DNA from: Streptomyces sp. NBC_01428
GTDB lineage: Bacteria > Actinomycetota > Actinomycetes > Streptomycetales > Streptomycetaceae
Length of the DNA stretch: 64,000 bases
Direction of reading: 5' to 3'
Assembly (NCBI RefSeq): GCF_036231965.1
Contig: NZ_CP109499.1
Location: 992,001-1,056,000, forward strand
Below are positions 55,413 through 64,000 of this stretch, one piece after another; the stretch's first letter is position 1, and each line of letters starts with the position of its first letter. The position numbers were made by a program, and so were the translations under genes. Under the pieces are notes generated by a model, which was given only the letters and a program-made list of their open reading frames with translations, had not been told where the DNA came from and ran no database searches.

Positions 55413-58214
55413 TCAGGCCCTCGCTTCATGGTCGGCGGAGACCGGGCGAGTCACATCGGTCGGCCCTGTCGCCAGCACGCTGTCGAGTTGGCTGCGTGAG
55501 ACGATGCCCAGCTTCGTGAAGACCTTGCGCAAGTGGTACTGGACAGTGCGCGCGCTGATGAAGAGGCGGCTTCCGATCTCGGGGTTGGACAAGCCGTCAC
55601 GGGCCATCCTGGCGATCTGTGCTTCCTGTGGCGTCAGGGTTTCGTTCCCGGCGGGCGGGACACGCCTGCCCGCGTTTCCCCCGGCGGCGCGCAGTTCTCG
55701 GGCGGCACGTTCGGCGAACGCGGTGACTCCCATTTCCTTCAGCATGGTGTGAGCTGTCGACAAGTGCTTGCGCGCGTCGCCGCGTCTACGTCGACGGCGC
55801 AGCCATTCCCCGTACAGCAGATGGGCGCGGGCCAGGTCGACTCGCAGTCGGGTCTTGCCGAGCCGGGCGATCGCTTCGAGGTGGAGCGGTTCTGCTGAGT
55901 CGTCGTCGGTGAGTTGTGCGCGTGAGCGTGCCTCCACGCCGAGGACCCAGTCGCTCCTCGCCGCCTGGGCCATTTCGCCGAGTTGGTCGCAGGCCTTTGT
56001 GGCAACGTCCTTCATCCCGCAGCGTGCTGCCGCTTCGACAAGTTCCGGAAGGGGCCAGCAGAGTGCGGCCAGATCTTTGTCGTAGGACGTGGCGTTCTGA
56101 CCTGCGGCTACGGCTTCCTCATATCGGCCGAGGCCGTTGAAGAGCAGGGCTTTGGCCCACTCGGCGAAGGTGATGCCGATGCCTTCGCCGCGCTGGGTTG
56201 CGTCCTGGAGTGTCGCGGCGGTCAGGGCGGCGACTCCGTCCTCGTCGCCGCGCAGTGCGGCCAACGCCATGGCGCCGTAGGGGGCGAGGCCGCTTCCGGT
56301 TGCTTCCTTGGCCACCTGCAGTTCGTCGATCAGCGCCGCCGCGGCAGGGAGATCACCGGCGAACAGGAGCGTGTAGGCGCGTTGGGTGAGAGCCAGCGGC
56401 AGTTCGCTGAGCGCCCCGGTCTCGCGGGCCAGTTGAAGGTAGCGGATGGAGAGCTGGTCCCAGATGATGTCGTCCCACAGGCGGATTGCCGTAATGGCCG
56501 CCAGCCACATCCAGCGGAGTTCCTCCTCGTTCGTCATACCGGCTCCGAAGTCCGCGAGCGCCCTCTGCAGGGTGGGAACGCCCGCCGCGTACTCCGTGTT
56601 GAGCGCCGCGGCAGTGCCTTCGAGCAGGAGGTCGGGGTCGGATGCGGAATGGAGTGGGGGTGGTGCTGTGCTTGCGGCGCTTGCCGCCTCGTCGACGTGG
56701 CCGCCGGGGCTGGCCAGGCGGCCGGCGAACACCGCAGCAGAGAGAGCGTCCAGGTAGGTGGCCCGGGAGAGCGTCACATCGATGGGTTCGAGCTGCTTCG
56801 CTGCGCGCAGAAGCAGGATCGGGGCGTCGCCGCCCCGGCTGGTGATGAACGCCAGTTGTGCGCGTAGTACGTCGGCGTTCGCCTGCTGGAGAGGTGTGAG
56901 CGGTCCGAGTTCGGTCATGGCCAGCAGGTCGCGCGCTGCTTCGAAGGCGCCGGCTTGCGTCTCGGCCTGTGCGGCCGCCAGGGCCCGTCCCGCTCGCTGT
57001 GCTGGATCGACCGTGAGCACTGCTGCCCGTCTGAGGAACGCGGCTGCCGCGGCGAGGCCTCCGCGCGCTCGAGCGCGGTCGGCGGACCCGTCGAGTTCTG
57101 TGGCCACGTTCTCGTCCGGCCCCACTGCCGCCTGCGCACGATGCCACGCGTAGCGGTCGGGGTCGAGTTGCTGATCCGTGGTTTCGGCCAGCGCCTGGTG
57201 GGCTGCCCGTCGTTGGTGCGCGGAGGCGCCTCGGTAGGCGGCTGAGCGGGCCACCGGGTGCCTGAAACGCACCCGTGCTCCGAATTCGGCCAGGTCCGCG
57301 TCGGCTGCCGGGGCCGCCGCGGCGGAGTCGACTCCCAGTCTGCCGGCAGCCCGCCAGAGGAGTGCCGGATCGCCGGAGGGGTCTGCGGCAGCGATCAGCA
57401 GGAGGGTCCGGGTCTGCGGGGGCATCGCCTCGACACGGCGTTGGAAGGTCTCTTCGATGCCGTTCGCGAGAGGTGCCACGCCGGGGAAGCCGAAGCCGCC
57501 TGCCAGTTCGGTGGGGGTCAGTCCGCGAGCCAGTTCGCGCAGGGCCAGGGGGTTGCCTCGCGCTTCCAGGATGATCTGGTCCCGCACTCTGGCGTCGATC
57601 GGTACGCCCAGTACCGCGTTCAGCAGGCTGCGGGCCTCTGCCTCCTGGAGGCCGTCGACGGGGAGGTCGGGCACTCCGGCGAGTTCGGCGGTGTCTCGCC
57701 GGCGCGTCGCGAAGACCAGGGCGATCGACTCTCGTCCGAGCCGGCGCGCGACGAAGGCGAGAGCCTGGGCCGACGCCTTGTCCAGCCATTGCAGGTCGTC
57801 GACCAGGCAGATCAGTGGGTGCGGCCCTGCTGCCTCGGAAAGCAGGCTGAGCAGGGCCAGGCCCACGAGGAATCGGTCAGGGGGCGGTCCGGCGCTCAGC
57901 CCGAACGCGGTGCGCAGTGCGTCGCGCTGGGGTGAGGGGATCCGGTCCAGCAGGTCGAGCACCGGCGAGCACAGCTGGTGCAGCCCGGCGAAAACCAGTT
58001 CCATTTCGGACTGAACGCCGACGGCGCGGAGGACCCGGAAACCAAGCGCTTGTACAGCGGTGTATTCGAGGAGCGCCGTCTTACCTGCGCCGGGTTCACC
58101 GTGCACCACGAGCGCCTGGCTTCCGCCGGAACGAACGTCTCCGAGCACCCGGTCCAGCTCGCCGCATTCGACGCGCCGACCTGTCAGTTCTGCCGCTCGT
58201 CTCCCTCTGGGCAC
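55413..58214 (-). CDS. LAL-type LuxR regulator (AAA+ ATPase, TPR-like, HTH)
   Basis: A 933-residue large ATP-binding LuxR regulator. Walker A is GEPGAGKTALL about 30 residues in and Walker B is LICLVDDLQWLDKAS. A long TPR-like middle leads to a C-terminal LuxR helix-turn-helix (LTPQEAQIARMARDGLSNPE, then ISARTVQYHLRKVFTKLGIV). GTG 58214 (VPRGRRAAELTGRRVECGEL) fits the family N-terminus; the frame reaches 58346 but would then overlap the divergent hydrolase start. It probably controls the hydrolase/SDR/DUF427 operon. Confidence 0.92.
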   Translation of the reverse strand: MPRGRRAAELTGRRVECGELDRVLGDVRSGGSQALVVHGEPGAGKTALLEYTAVQALGFRVLRAVGVQSEMELVFAGLHQLCSPVLDLLDRIPSPQRDALRTAFGLSAGPPPDRFLVGLALLSLLSEAAGPHPLICLVDDLQWLDKASAQALAFVARRLGRESIALVFATRRRDTAELAGVPDLPVDGLQEAEARSLLNAVLGVPIDARVRDQIILEARGNPLALRELARGLTPTELAGGFGFPGVAPLANGIEETFQRRVEAMPPQTRTLLLIAAADPSGDPALLWRAAGRLGVDSAAAAPAADADLAEFGARVRFRHPVARSAAYRGASAHQRRAAHQALAETTDQQLDPDRYAWHRAQAAVGPDENVATELDGSADRARARGGLAAAAAFLRRAAVLTVDPAQRAGRALAAAQAETQAGAFEAARDLLAMTELGPLTPLQQANADVLRAQLAFITSRGGDAPILLLRAAKQLEPIDVTLSRATYLDALSAAVFAGRLASPGGHVDEAASAASTAPPPLHSASDPDLLLEGTAAALNTEYAAGVPTLQRALADFGAGMTNEEELRWMWLAAITAIRLWDDIIWDQLSIRYLQLARETGALSELPLALTQRAYTLLFAGDLPAAAALIDELQVAKEATGSGLAPYGAMALAALRGDEDGVAALTAATLQDATQRGEGIGITFAEWAKALLFNGLGRYEEAVAAGQNATSYDKDLAALCWPLPELVEAAARCGMKDVATKACDQLGEMAQAARSDWVLGVEARSRAQLTDDDSAEPLHLEAIARLGKTRLRVDLARAHLLYGEWLRRRRRRGDARKHLSTAHTMLKEMGVTAFAERAARELRAAGGNAGRRVPPAGNETLTPQEAQIARMARDGLSNPEIGSRLFISARTVQYHLRKVFTKLGIVSRSQLDSVLATGPTDVTRPVSADHEARA

Positions 58215-58344
58215 GTTGGGCGGTGTTCGCACACCACCACAGTATCTCCGCGGTTGGACCGGCGTGGGTGACCGGCCAGTGGCGGATGCGCTCAGCATCT
58301 GCCGAGCGGCAGCCTTGGGGCGAACGCCTCGGAGAGGAGCAGCC

Positions 58345-59211
58345 ATGACGACCGTCCATTACCGCTACGCCGCTGTCGGGGGGCAGAAGCTGTTCTACCG
58401 TGAGGCCGGCCCGCCGGACGGGCCGGTCGTGGTGCTTCTGCACGGCTTCCCCTCCAGTTCCTTCATGTTCCGGAACCTGGTTCCGATTCTGGCGGAGCGC
58501 TACCGGGTGATCGCTCCGGATCACCTCGGTTTCGGGTGCTCGGACGCGCCGTCGGTCGACGAGTTCGAGTACACCTTCGATGCCTTGGCGGAACTGACGG
58601 CTGGGCTGCTGGACCTGCTGGGGGTCTCCCGGTACGCCATGTACGTGCAGGACTACGGAGCGCCCTTGGGATGGCGTCTGGCATTGCGGGATCCGGCTGC
58701 CGTGACGGCGATCATCAGCCAGAACGGCAATGCCTACGAGGTGGGCTTCGCGGAGGACTTCTGGAGGCCGGTGCGGGCCTACTGGGCCGAACAGAACGCG
58801 GAGACCGAGGCGGCGCTGCGTCAGGCCCTGACGCTGGACGTCACCCGCTGGCAGTATCTGCACGGTGTGCCGGATGAGACCTTGGTCAGCCCGGACACGT
58901 GGCTCCACGACTTCGCACTCTTGAGCCGGCCCGGCAACGACCTGGTGCAGCTGCGGCTCTTCGCCGACTACGCCAACAATCTTCCGCTGTATCCGAAGGT
59001 CCACGCGTACCTGCGGGAGAGCCGGGTGCCCCTGCTGGCCGTCTGGGGGCGCAACGACGAGATCTTCCTCCCCGACGGCGCCCTCGCTTTCGCCGATGAC
59101 GCGCACGACGCGGACATCTGCTTGCTCAACGGCGGCCATTTCCTTCTGGAGAGCCGGCTGGACATCGCATCGAGCATCATCCTGCCGTTCCTGGGGAGGG
59201 CACTGTCATGA
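58345..59211 (+). CDS. Alpha/beta hydrolase, epoxide hydrolase/haloalkane dehalogenase-like
   Basis: A 288-residue hydrolase. The oxyanion region is LHGFPSSSFMFRNL and the nucleophile elbow is VQDYGAPLGW, with Asp where esterases have Ser, as in haloalkane dehalogenases and epoxide hydrolases. The acid is probably the D of WGRNDEIF and the base the H of NGGHFLLE. GGAGAGGAG precedes ATG 58345. It is the first gene of a three-gene operon and overlaps the SDR start as ATGA. Substrate unknown. Confidence 0.9.
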   Translation: MTTVHYRYAAVGGQKLFYREAGPPDGPVVVLLHGFPSSSFMFRNLVPILAERYRVIAPDHLGFGCSDAPSVDEFEYTFDALAELTAGLLDLLGVSRYAMYVQDYGAPLGWRLALRDPAAVTAIISQNGNAYEVGFAEDFWRPVRAYWAEQNAETEAALRQALTLDVTRWQYLHGVPDETLVSPDTWLHDFALLSRPGNDLVQLRLFADYANNLPLYPKVHAYLRESRVPLLAVWGRNDEIFLPDGALAFADDAHDADICLLNGGHFLLESRLDIASSIILPFLGRALS

Positions 59212-59927
59212 CCGGTCCGCTCCATGAGCAGTCGGTACTGGTCGTCGGGCGAGCCGGCGGGATCGCTCATGCGGTTGCCGTCGCCGCCCGGGATGCGGGC
59301 GCCCGCGTCATCGCGGCGGGCAGGCACCGACAGCGGCTCGCCGACCTCTACGCGGGCGAGCCGGACATCGCCGCCGAAGCCGTCGACCTCACCGATGAGG
59401 GTTCCATCGCCGCGCTCGCAAGCCGGCTCGGGAGCCTCGACCACGTGGTGTCCACCGCGTCGGCACGCGCCCGCGGGCGTCTCGGCGACCTGGCCGGCGA
59501 CGCCGTCCGGCTCTCCTTCGACACCAAAGTGATCGGCCCGCTCCTGCTGGCCAAACATCTGGCCCCACGGATGCGGCAGGACGGATCCTTCACCCTCTTC
59601 TCAGGGGTCGCGGCATCGAAGATCACCGTAGGCACCCTGGCGGTGGCGATCACCAACGGCGCCGCCGAAGTGCTGGCCCGTTCGCTCGCCCTGGAACTGG
59701 CTCCGCTCCGCGTGAACGCCGTCTCGCCGGGTGTCATCGACACCGGGGCCTGGGACGCCCTCGGCGACCAGGCCAAAGCCCAGTACTTCGCCGACATCGG
59801 CGCCCGCAACCCCGCCCGGCGGATCGGAACTCCACATGACGTCGCCAACGCGGTGCTCTTCGCCATGACCAGCACCTTCCTCACCGGCGCAACGCTGCCT
59901 ATCGACGGCGGCGAACCACTCACCTGA
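59208..59927 (+). CDS. Atypical short-chain dehydrogenase/reductase without the YxxxK pair
   Basis: A 239-residue Rossmann-fold protein. The glycine motif is VLVVGRAGGIAHA, NNAG is replaced by VSTASARAR, and S132 in FSGVAASK is kept. The catalytic Tyr and Lys are missing: by alignment of the helix VAITNGAAEVLARSLALEL they are V146 and N150. The C-terminal PIDGGEPLT is normal. It probably binds a nucleotide, but ordinary SDR catalysis is unlikely. It is coupled to the hydrolase gene. Confidence 0.85.
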   Translation: MTGPLHEQSVLVVGRAGGIAHAVAVAARDAGARVIAAGRHRQRLADLYAGEPDIAAEAVDLTDEGSIAALASRLGSLDHVVSTASARARGRLGDLAGDAVRLSFDTKVIGPLLLAKHLAPRMRQDGSFTLFSGVAASKITVGTLAVAITNGAAEVLARSLALELAPLRVNAVSPGVIDTGAWDALGDQAKAQYFADIGARNPARRIGTPHDVANAVLFAMTSTFLTGATLPIDGGEPLT

Positions 59928-59973
59928 CAGGCACCGGAAGCCGTGCCGTGCCCGATCCGAGAGGAGCAGAACC

Positions 59974-60849
59974 ATGGGCCTTTCCTGGCAGCAAGGACCA
60001 CTCGCCGCAGGGGCTGTGGGCCGGTTCCTCGTTCCCGGCCCACTCCCCCGGCGGATGCTGTTCGCCGAACCGCTCCGTCGAAGGATGCGCGTCCGCTTCG
60101 GAGAAGGATGGATTGCCGACAGCGAAGACGCCGTACTGCTGCACGAGCCCGGCCGATACCCCGTGGCCTACTTCCCGCCTGCAGACATAGACGCTGGCGT
60201 CCTCCAGCCCACCGAGCACACGACCAGGCACCCTGACCTCGGGGGGACGTCCTGGTACACCGTGCGGGCCGGGGATCGCGTCAAAGAGCGGGCCGCGTGG
60301 CAGCACACGGACCTCCCCGAGCACGCTCAGATTCTGCGGGATCGCGTCGCCTTCGCCTGGCCCGCCATGGACGCCTTCTACGAAGAGGACGAGCGGATCG
60401 CCGGCCATGCTGCGGACGCCTACCACCGCATCGACATCCGCAGGACCAGCCGCCACCTGGTCGTGCGGGGCGGGGACCGGGTGGTCGCGGAGAGCAGGCA
60501 CCCGGTCGTTCTGTACGAGTCCGGGTTCGCGCCCCGTTGGTACGTTCCGCGCACCGACGTCGACCTGGCCGCACTGCACTCCGTCGAGGGGCAGACGTTC
60601 TGTCCGTACAAGGGTCTGGCCAGCTACTACGACATCGCAGGCGCACGACGGGCCGCGTGGTCGTACGAGAACGCCTGGGACGAAGTGCGCCGTATCTCGG
60701 GGATGGTGTCGTTCGAACCGGACGAGATCGAGGTACGTCTCGACGGTGTGCGGCAGCGCCTCGAGCCGGGGCAGACCGTCGTCGCGCACGGCGTCGACCG
60801 CAACCTCGACCTGCCTGAGGCTCCTCCTCGCCCCGCTCACCTCGACTGA
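59974..60849 (+). CDS. Double DUF427 domain protein
   Basis: A 291-residue protein with two DUF427 units, a beta fold of unknown function. The first has VRFGEGWIADSEDAVLLHEP and YFPPADIDAGVLQPTEH. The second has VVRGGDRVVAESRHPVVLYE, WYVPRTDVDLAAL and FCPYKGLASYYDI. GAGAGGAG lies before ATG 59974, 46 bp after the SDR stop, so it is likely the third gene of the operon. Function unknown. Confidence 0.9.
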   Translation: MGLSWQQGPLAAGAVGRFLVPGPLPRRMLFAEPLRRRMRVRFGEGWIADSEDAVLLHEPGRYPVAYFPPADIDAGVLQPTEHTTRHPDLGGTSWYTVRAGDRVKERAAWQHTDLPEHAQILRDRVAFAWPAMDAFYEEDERIAGHAADAYHRIDIRRTSRHLVVRGGDRVVAESRHPVVLYESGFAPRWYVPRTDVDLAALHSVEGQTFCPYKGLASYYDIAGARRAAWSYENAWDEVRRISGMVSFEPDEIEVRLDGVRQRLEPGQTVVAHGVDRNLDLPEAPPRPAHLD

Positions 60850-61019
60850 ACCCGGCAACTGCCGTCACGCAAGCCCTACTTCAAGAGGGAGCAGACGGGT
60901 GCCCTCGACATGACGACGGAAGCCCGTGCGGGGCGAATGCGGTTGACCGGGCGCACGAGCTGTCGCATTCCCTCGTAAGAAGCGCCCACGCAATACCCCT
61001 TTGACTGCTGGAGGTAACA

Positions 61020-62417
61020 ATGAGCACCGACCCATCCGATCTGCACGCTGACGTGCTCGTCATCGGATTCGGAAAGGGCGGCAAGGCCGTCGCCGCGAAG
61101 ATGGGGCAGCTTGGCAAGACGGTCGTCCTGGTCGAGCAGTCGGACAGGATGTACGGCGGGACGTGCCCCAATGTCGGCTGCGTTCCCACCAAAGCGCTCG
61201 TTCACCACGCCAATCAGCGTCGACCGGAGGACTCGCCGCAAGACTGGTACGAGCGCTCCGTCGGCGAAGTCCAGGCCCTCACGGCCCTCTTCCGTGCCGG
61301 CAACTTCGAGGGGCTGAACGGAATGGAGACCGTGCAGGTCCTCACAGGACGCGCGGTGTTCCGGGACTCCCACACGGTGTCCGTCGGTGATGGCGCCGGA
61401 CGGCTCACCGTCAGAGGCGACATCGTTCTGCTCAACACCGGCTCGGCACCGATAGTGCCTGACATCCCAGGCCTCAAGGTCAGCAAATACGTCCTGACCA
61501 GCACGGAGTTGATCGAGACAAGCGTTCTTCCCCCGCGCCTTGCCATCATCGGTGGCGGCTACTTGGGGCTGGAGTTCGCCTCCATCTACCGCAGGTTCGG
61601 CTCCGAAGTGACCGTGCTGGAGACCGCGGAGGACATCCTGCGACGCGAGGACGAGGACGTCGCCGCCGCCGTGAAGACGATCCTGCTCGACGAAGGAATC
61701 ACCATCGCGACTGCGGCACGCGTGCTGGAAGTCACCGATGGTCCGGCAGGGGCAAACGTGGTCTACGAGCGCGATGGCAGCAAGCATGTCATCGAGGTGG
61801 ATGGTGTCCTGGTCGGCGCAGGGCGTCGCCCGGCGACCTCAGGGCTGAACCTTGAAGCGGCGGGGGTGGCCGTGACCGATCGGGGCGCGGTGCAGGTCGA
61901 CAAATATCTCCGTTCGAGCCAGCCTCACATCCTCGCTCTCGGCGATGTCAACGGCGGCCCGCAGTTCACCTACATCTCTCTCGACGACAGCCGCATCGTC
62001 CTCGACCAGTTGATCGGCGAAGGGCTCCGCAGTACGGAAGACCGGGTGGCCGTGCCCCACACCCTCTTCATCACACCTCCGTTGGCGACTGTGGGGCTCA
62101 CCGAGAGGGAGGCACGCGCCGCAGGCTACCGGGTGAAGATCACCAGCCAGCCAGTCGCTGAGATCATCGCCATGCCGCGGGCCTATGTCGTCGAGGAGAC
62201 CCGCGGAATGATGAAGTTCGTGGTCGACCTGGAGACCGACAAGATCTTGGGTGCCGCGCTGCTGAGCACTGATGGACAGGAAATCATCAATACCGTCGCC
62301 CTGGCGATGAGACACGGCATCACCGCATCCGAACTCCGCAACTCCATCTACACTCACCCCAGTTCGACGGAGGCGTTCAACGACGTACTGGGTGTGGTGG
62401 TGCGCAGCGACACGTAG
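61020..62417 (+). CDS. Pyridine nucleotide-disulfide oxidoreductase, RclA-like
   Basis: A 465-residue flavoprotein. FAD binding is DVLVIGFGKGGKAVAAKMGQ, the redox-active disulfide is GGTCPNVGCVPTKAL, and NAD(P) binding is LAIIGGGYLGLEFASIYRRF. The dimerisation domain ends in THPSSTEAFNDVLG. RclA relatives respond to reactive chlorine or copper stress, but mercuric reductases and other family members also share these motifs. GGAGG precedes the ATG, and 170 bp separate it from the DUF427 gene. Confidence 0.9.
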   Translation: MSTDPSDLHADVLVIGFGKGGKAVAAKMGQLGKTVVLVEQSDRMYGGTCPNVGCVPTKALVHHANQRRPEDSPQDWYERSVGEVQALTALFRAGNFEGLNGMETVQVLTGRAVFRDSHTVSVGDGAGRLTVRGDIVLLNTGSAPIVPDIPGLKVSKYVLTSTELIETSVLPPRLAIIGGGYLGLEFASIYRRFGSEVTVLETAEDILRREDEDVAAAVKTILLDEGITIATAARVLEVTDGPAGANVVYERDGSKHVIEVDGVLVGAGRRPATSGLNLEAAGVAVTDRGAVQVDKYLRSSQPHILALGDVNGGPQFTYISLDDSRIVLDQLIGEGLRSTEDRVAVPHTLFITPPLATVGLTEREARAAGYRVKITSQPVAEIIAMPRAYVVEETRGMMKFVVDLETDKILGAALLSTDGQEIINTVALAMRHGITASELRNSIYTHPSSTEAFNDVLGVVVRSDT

Positions 62418-62596
62418 GGCACCGCGACCCGCACGCACTGTCGTGGCCGCCCCGAGATTGCGGGCGGGTGTGCCAGGAGACCGTTGTCTACGAGGCGGCT
62501 GCGTAGCTCACAGGGCATCAGATGCCCTCTCCCGTACACGTTCCGTCTTTCCGATGTTCGTTCTGATGACCCCGGGCCGGCACTACAGTGCGCGCC

Positions 62597-62905
62597 GTGG
62601 AGATACCCGACTACCTACCCCACTGGTGGGTCTGGATCATGCTCGGCCTTGCGGCGCTGCAGGCCATCGGCCTTGTTCCGATCAGTGGCCGACTGCGTGC
62701 CTCGGATCCCGCCGTGCGGTCCGAGGCACGCTTGGACTTGCTGGATGCCGTGGGCGCTCTGCTGTCCTTCGGTGGCTTCGGACTGACCCTGGTGGGGTCG
62801 GCGTCCTGGTTCTGGCTCGGGCTGGTCGGCTTCGCTCTCATGACGGCCGGGTACGCGGTCAAGGGCGTTCGCCTGTTGCGGGCCCGACGTCGTCCCACCG
62901 GCTGA
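62597..62905 (+). CDS. Small membrane protein of unknown function
   Basis: About 102 residues ([20 protein letters not shown] with GTG 62597) with three hydrophobic segments: [40 protein letters not shown] and [20 protein letters not shown]. The tail is basic ([11 protein letters not shown]). GTG 62588 is an alternative start. No ribosome site is seen, but TACAGT lies just upstream of 62597, so the message may be leaderless. No family is recognised. Confidence 0.65.
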   Translation: MEIPDYLPHWWVWIMLGLAALQAIGLVPISGRLRASDPAVRSEARLDLLDAVGALLSFGGFGLTLVGSASWFWLGLVGFALMTAGYAVKGVRLLRARRRPTG

Positions 62906-62918
62906 CGCCCGCCGGCTC

Positions 62919-64000
62919 CTAGCTGTCGGCTCCCAGGTCGTTCCGCATGGCGTCCCGGAGGGCTTGATATGCCTGGTCGAAGCGGAGGCGGCCTGCGGCA
63001 TGCGGGGCGCTGTCCCGGGTGCATCCGTCGGCCGCGGTGCCGGGTGACTGCGCGCGCGGTCCACAAGTAGCGCTGCCCGTCGGACATTCCCGCGATCTGG
63101 ACGTGGACGCGGCCGGGCGCGGCGAAGGCCTCGTAGACGTTTCCACAGCGGGCAGGTTCCACCGGCCCGGGAGAAGTGGAAGCCGGTGGCCGACTGACGC
63201 TTGGACATGTTCCCGGCCCGGTCGACGCGTACGAAGGAGAACGGCACGCCGCGCAGGCGGGGCCGCTGCAGGGTGCTGAGCCGGTGGCAGACGGTCTCGT
63301 AGCCGAGGCCGTAGCGGTCGGTGAGGCGCTCGATGTCATAGCGCACCTCTTCGGCAGCCGCGTGGAAGGGCCGGTACGGGAGGATGAGCGCGGCGGCGAA
63401 GTAGTTGGCGATGCCGAAGCGGGCGAGGGCGTGGGTGGCGGAGCCCTCGGGAAATTTGGCGGTGGCCTGGCGGTCCAGTTCCTCGTCGTACTCGAGCAGG
63501 GCGGCGTCGCCATGCGGAACGCGCGTTGTCCTGGTCGCTGCCGGTTGGACAGGTGAAGGGTTCGGGGCGCCGCGTCGTAGTGGTGCAGTCGGTCTCCGGC
63601 TTCCGCCGCCAGGTGGACGCCGTGTCGGTCGGCGAGTCTCGCCATGAGCGCGCGCAGGACCTCTCCCGCCCGGATGCCGATCTCCTCGGCGAGTTGCTCC
63701 GCGGCGAGGTCCGTGCCGTGCAGGTCGTTCTGGTGGCGGTAGAGGAAGTCGCGGATCTCCTCGTGTGGCGAGCGCGGGGTGTCGTGCTCGCCGCCCCGGC
63801 CGTCCGCCACCTCCGTGAGCCGTTCGGACAGGCTCTGGTTGCGGCGGCCCAGATCGAGCAGGACCTGGGCCACACCCGGCATCCGTGAGGCGAGCTGCGC
63901 GAGGTCGGCCGCTGCGACGCTCGACTCGGCAACTCGGGGTCCGCTCCGCACGCCGGGTGAATCGCTGTTGCCGCCGCGTTCCAGGGTGGCCCATCCGTAA
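62919..64000 (-). pseudogene. Frameshifted ScfR/RamB-type short-chain fatty acyl regulator, runs off the right edge
   Basis: Three frames together give a protein resembling the XRE-type short-chain fatty acyl regulators (RamB/ScfR family). Pieces are [20 protein letters not shown]; then after a shift near 63520 [40 protein letters not shown] and [20 protein letters not shown]; then after a shift near 63155 [20 protein letters not shown]. The conserved cysteine-rich C-terminus is replaced by unrelated sequence ending at 62919. The N-terminal HTH would be beyond 64000. Confidence 0.75.

Overview
The window reads as chromosomal DNA of a Streptomyces or close relative. It is very GC-rich, with strong third-position G/C bias in every solid gene, frequent GTG starts, GGAGG-type ribosome sites, long perfect hairpins without U-tracts, and typical Streptomyces families: a SigB/F-group sigma factor, RsbW-like ATPase, a LAL regulator, a secreted ricin-lectin, a large secreted subtilase and a 482-residue ArgG. 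Six or more decayed genes and an IS remnant suggest a fluid, arm-like region. This is inferred from content alone.

Layout. 1-5330: stress block with an HSP18-type regulator fragment (off the left edge), a divergent Hsp20, a DUF2267 protein, a SigB/F-group sigma factor, MarR and MerR regulators, about 700 bp of unexplained sequence with short repeats, and an RsbW-like ATPase. 5330-8160: two decayed genes, a VOC protein and a secreted lectin. 8412-14112: a tight three-gene cassette centred on a 1439-residue kinase-WD40-TPR protein.

14302-24769: catabolic block with RidA, a glucarate-dehydratase-like enzyme, a creatininase-family hydrolase, a degenerate ROK protein, a five-gene oligopeptide-type ABC operon, an IclR regulator and an SxxK serine hydrolase. 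24830-34951: amino-sugar island with MurQ etherase, an RpiR regulator, a D-lactate-dehydrogenase-like FAD/Fe-S protein, AnmK, a sodium/solute symporter, a BadF-family sugar kinase and a second RpiR regulator. The logic is uptake or release of (anhydro)MurNAc, phosphorylation, cleavage by MurQ to GlcNAc-6-P plus D-lactate, and oxidation of the D-lactate. Related palindromes lie upstream of both RpiR genes.

35180-47986: mostly solitary genes: a DUF1963-like protein, GNAT, a stand-alone LanC-like cyclase with a three-cysteine metal site, DinB, a WD40 protein, a TPR-like repeat protein, a membrane protein, and an ADP-ribosylglycohydrolase cut from its phosphatase-like tail by an in-frame TGA. 47987-53479: a secreted S8 protease, an orphan Imm7 immunity gene beside an IS5-type transposase remnant, and a RibD/DHFR-like reductase. 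53730-55178: argG with ARG-box-like repeats. 55413-60849: a LAL regulator divergent from a hydrolase / atypical SDR / DUF427 operon. 61020-64000: an RclA-like flavoenzyme, a small membrane protein and a frameshifted ScfR/RamB-type regulator running off the right edge. No tRNA, rRNA or CRISPR array was recognised.
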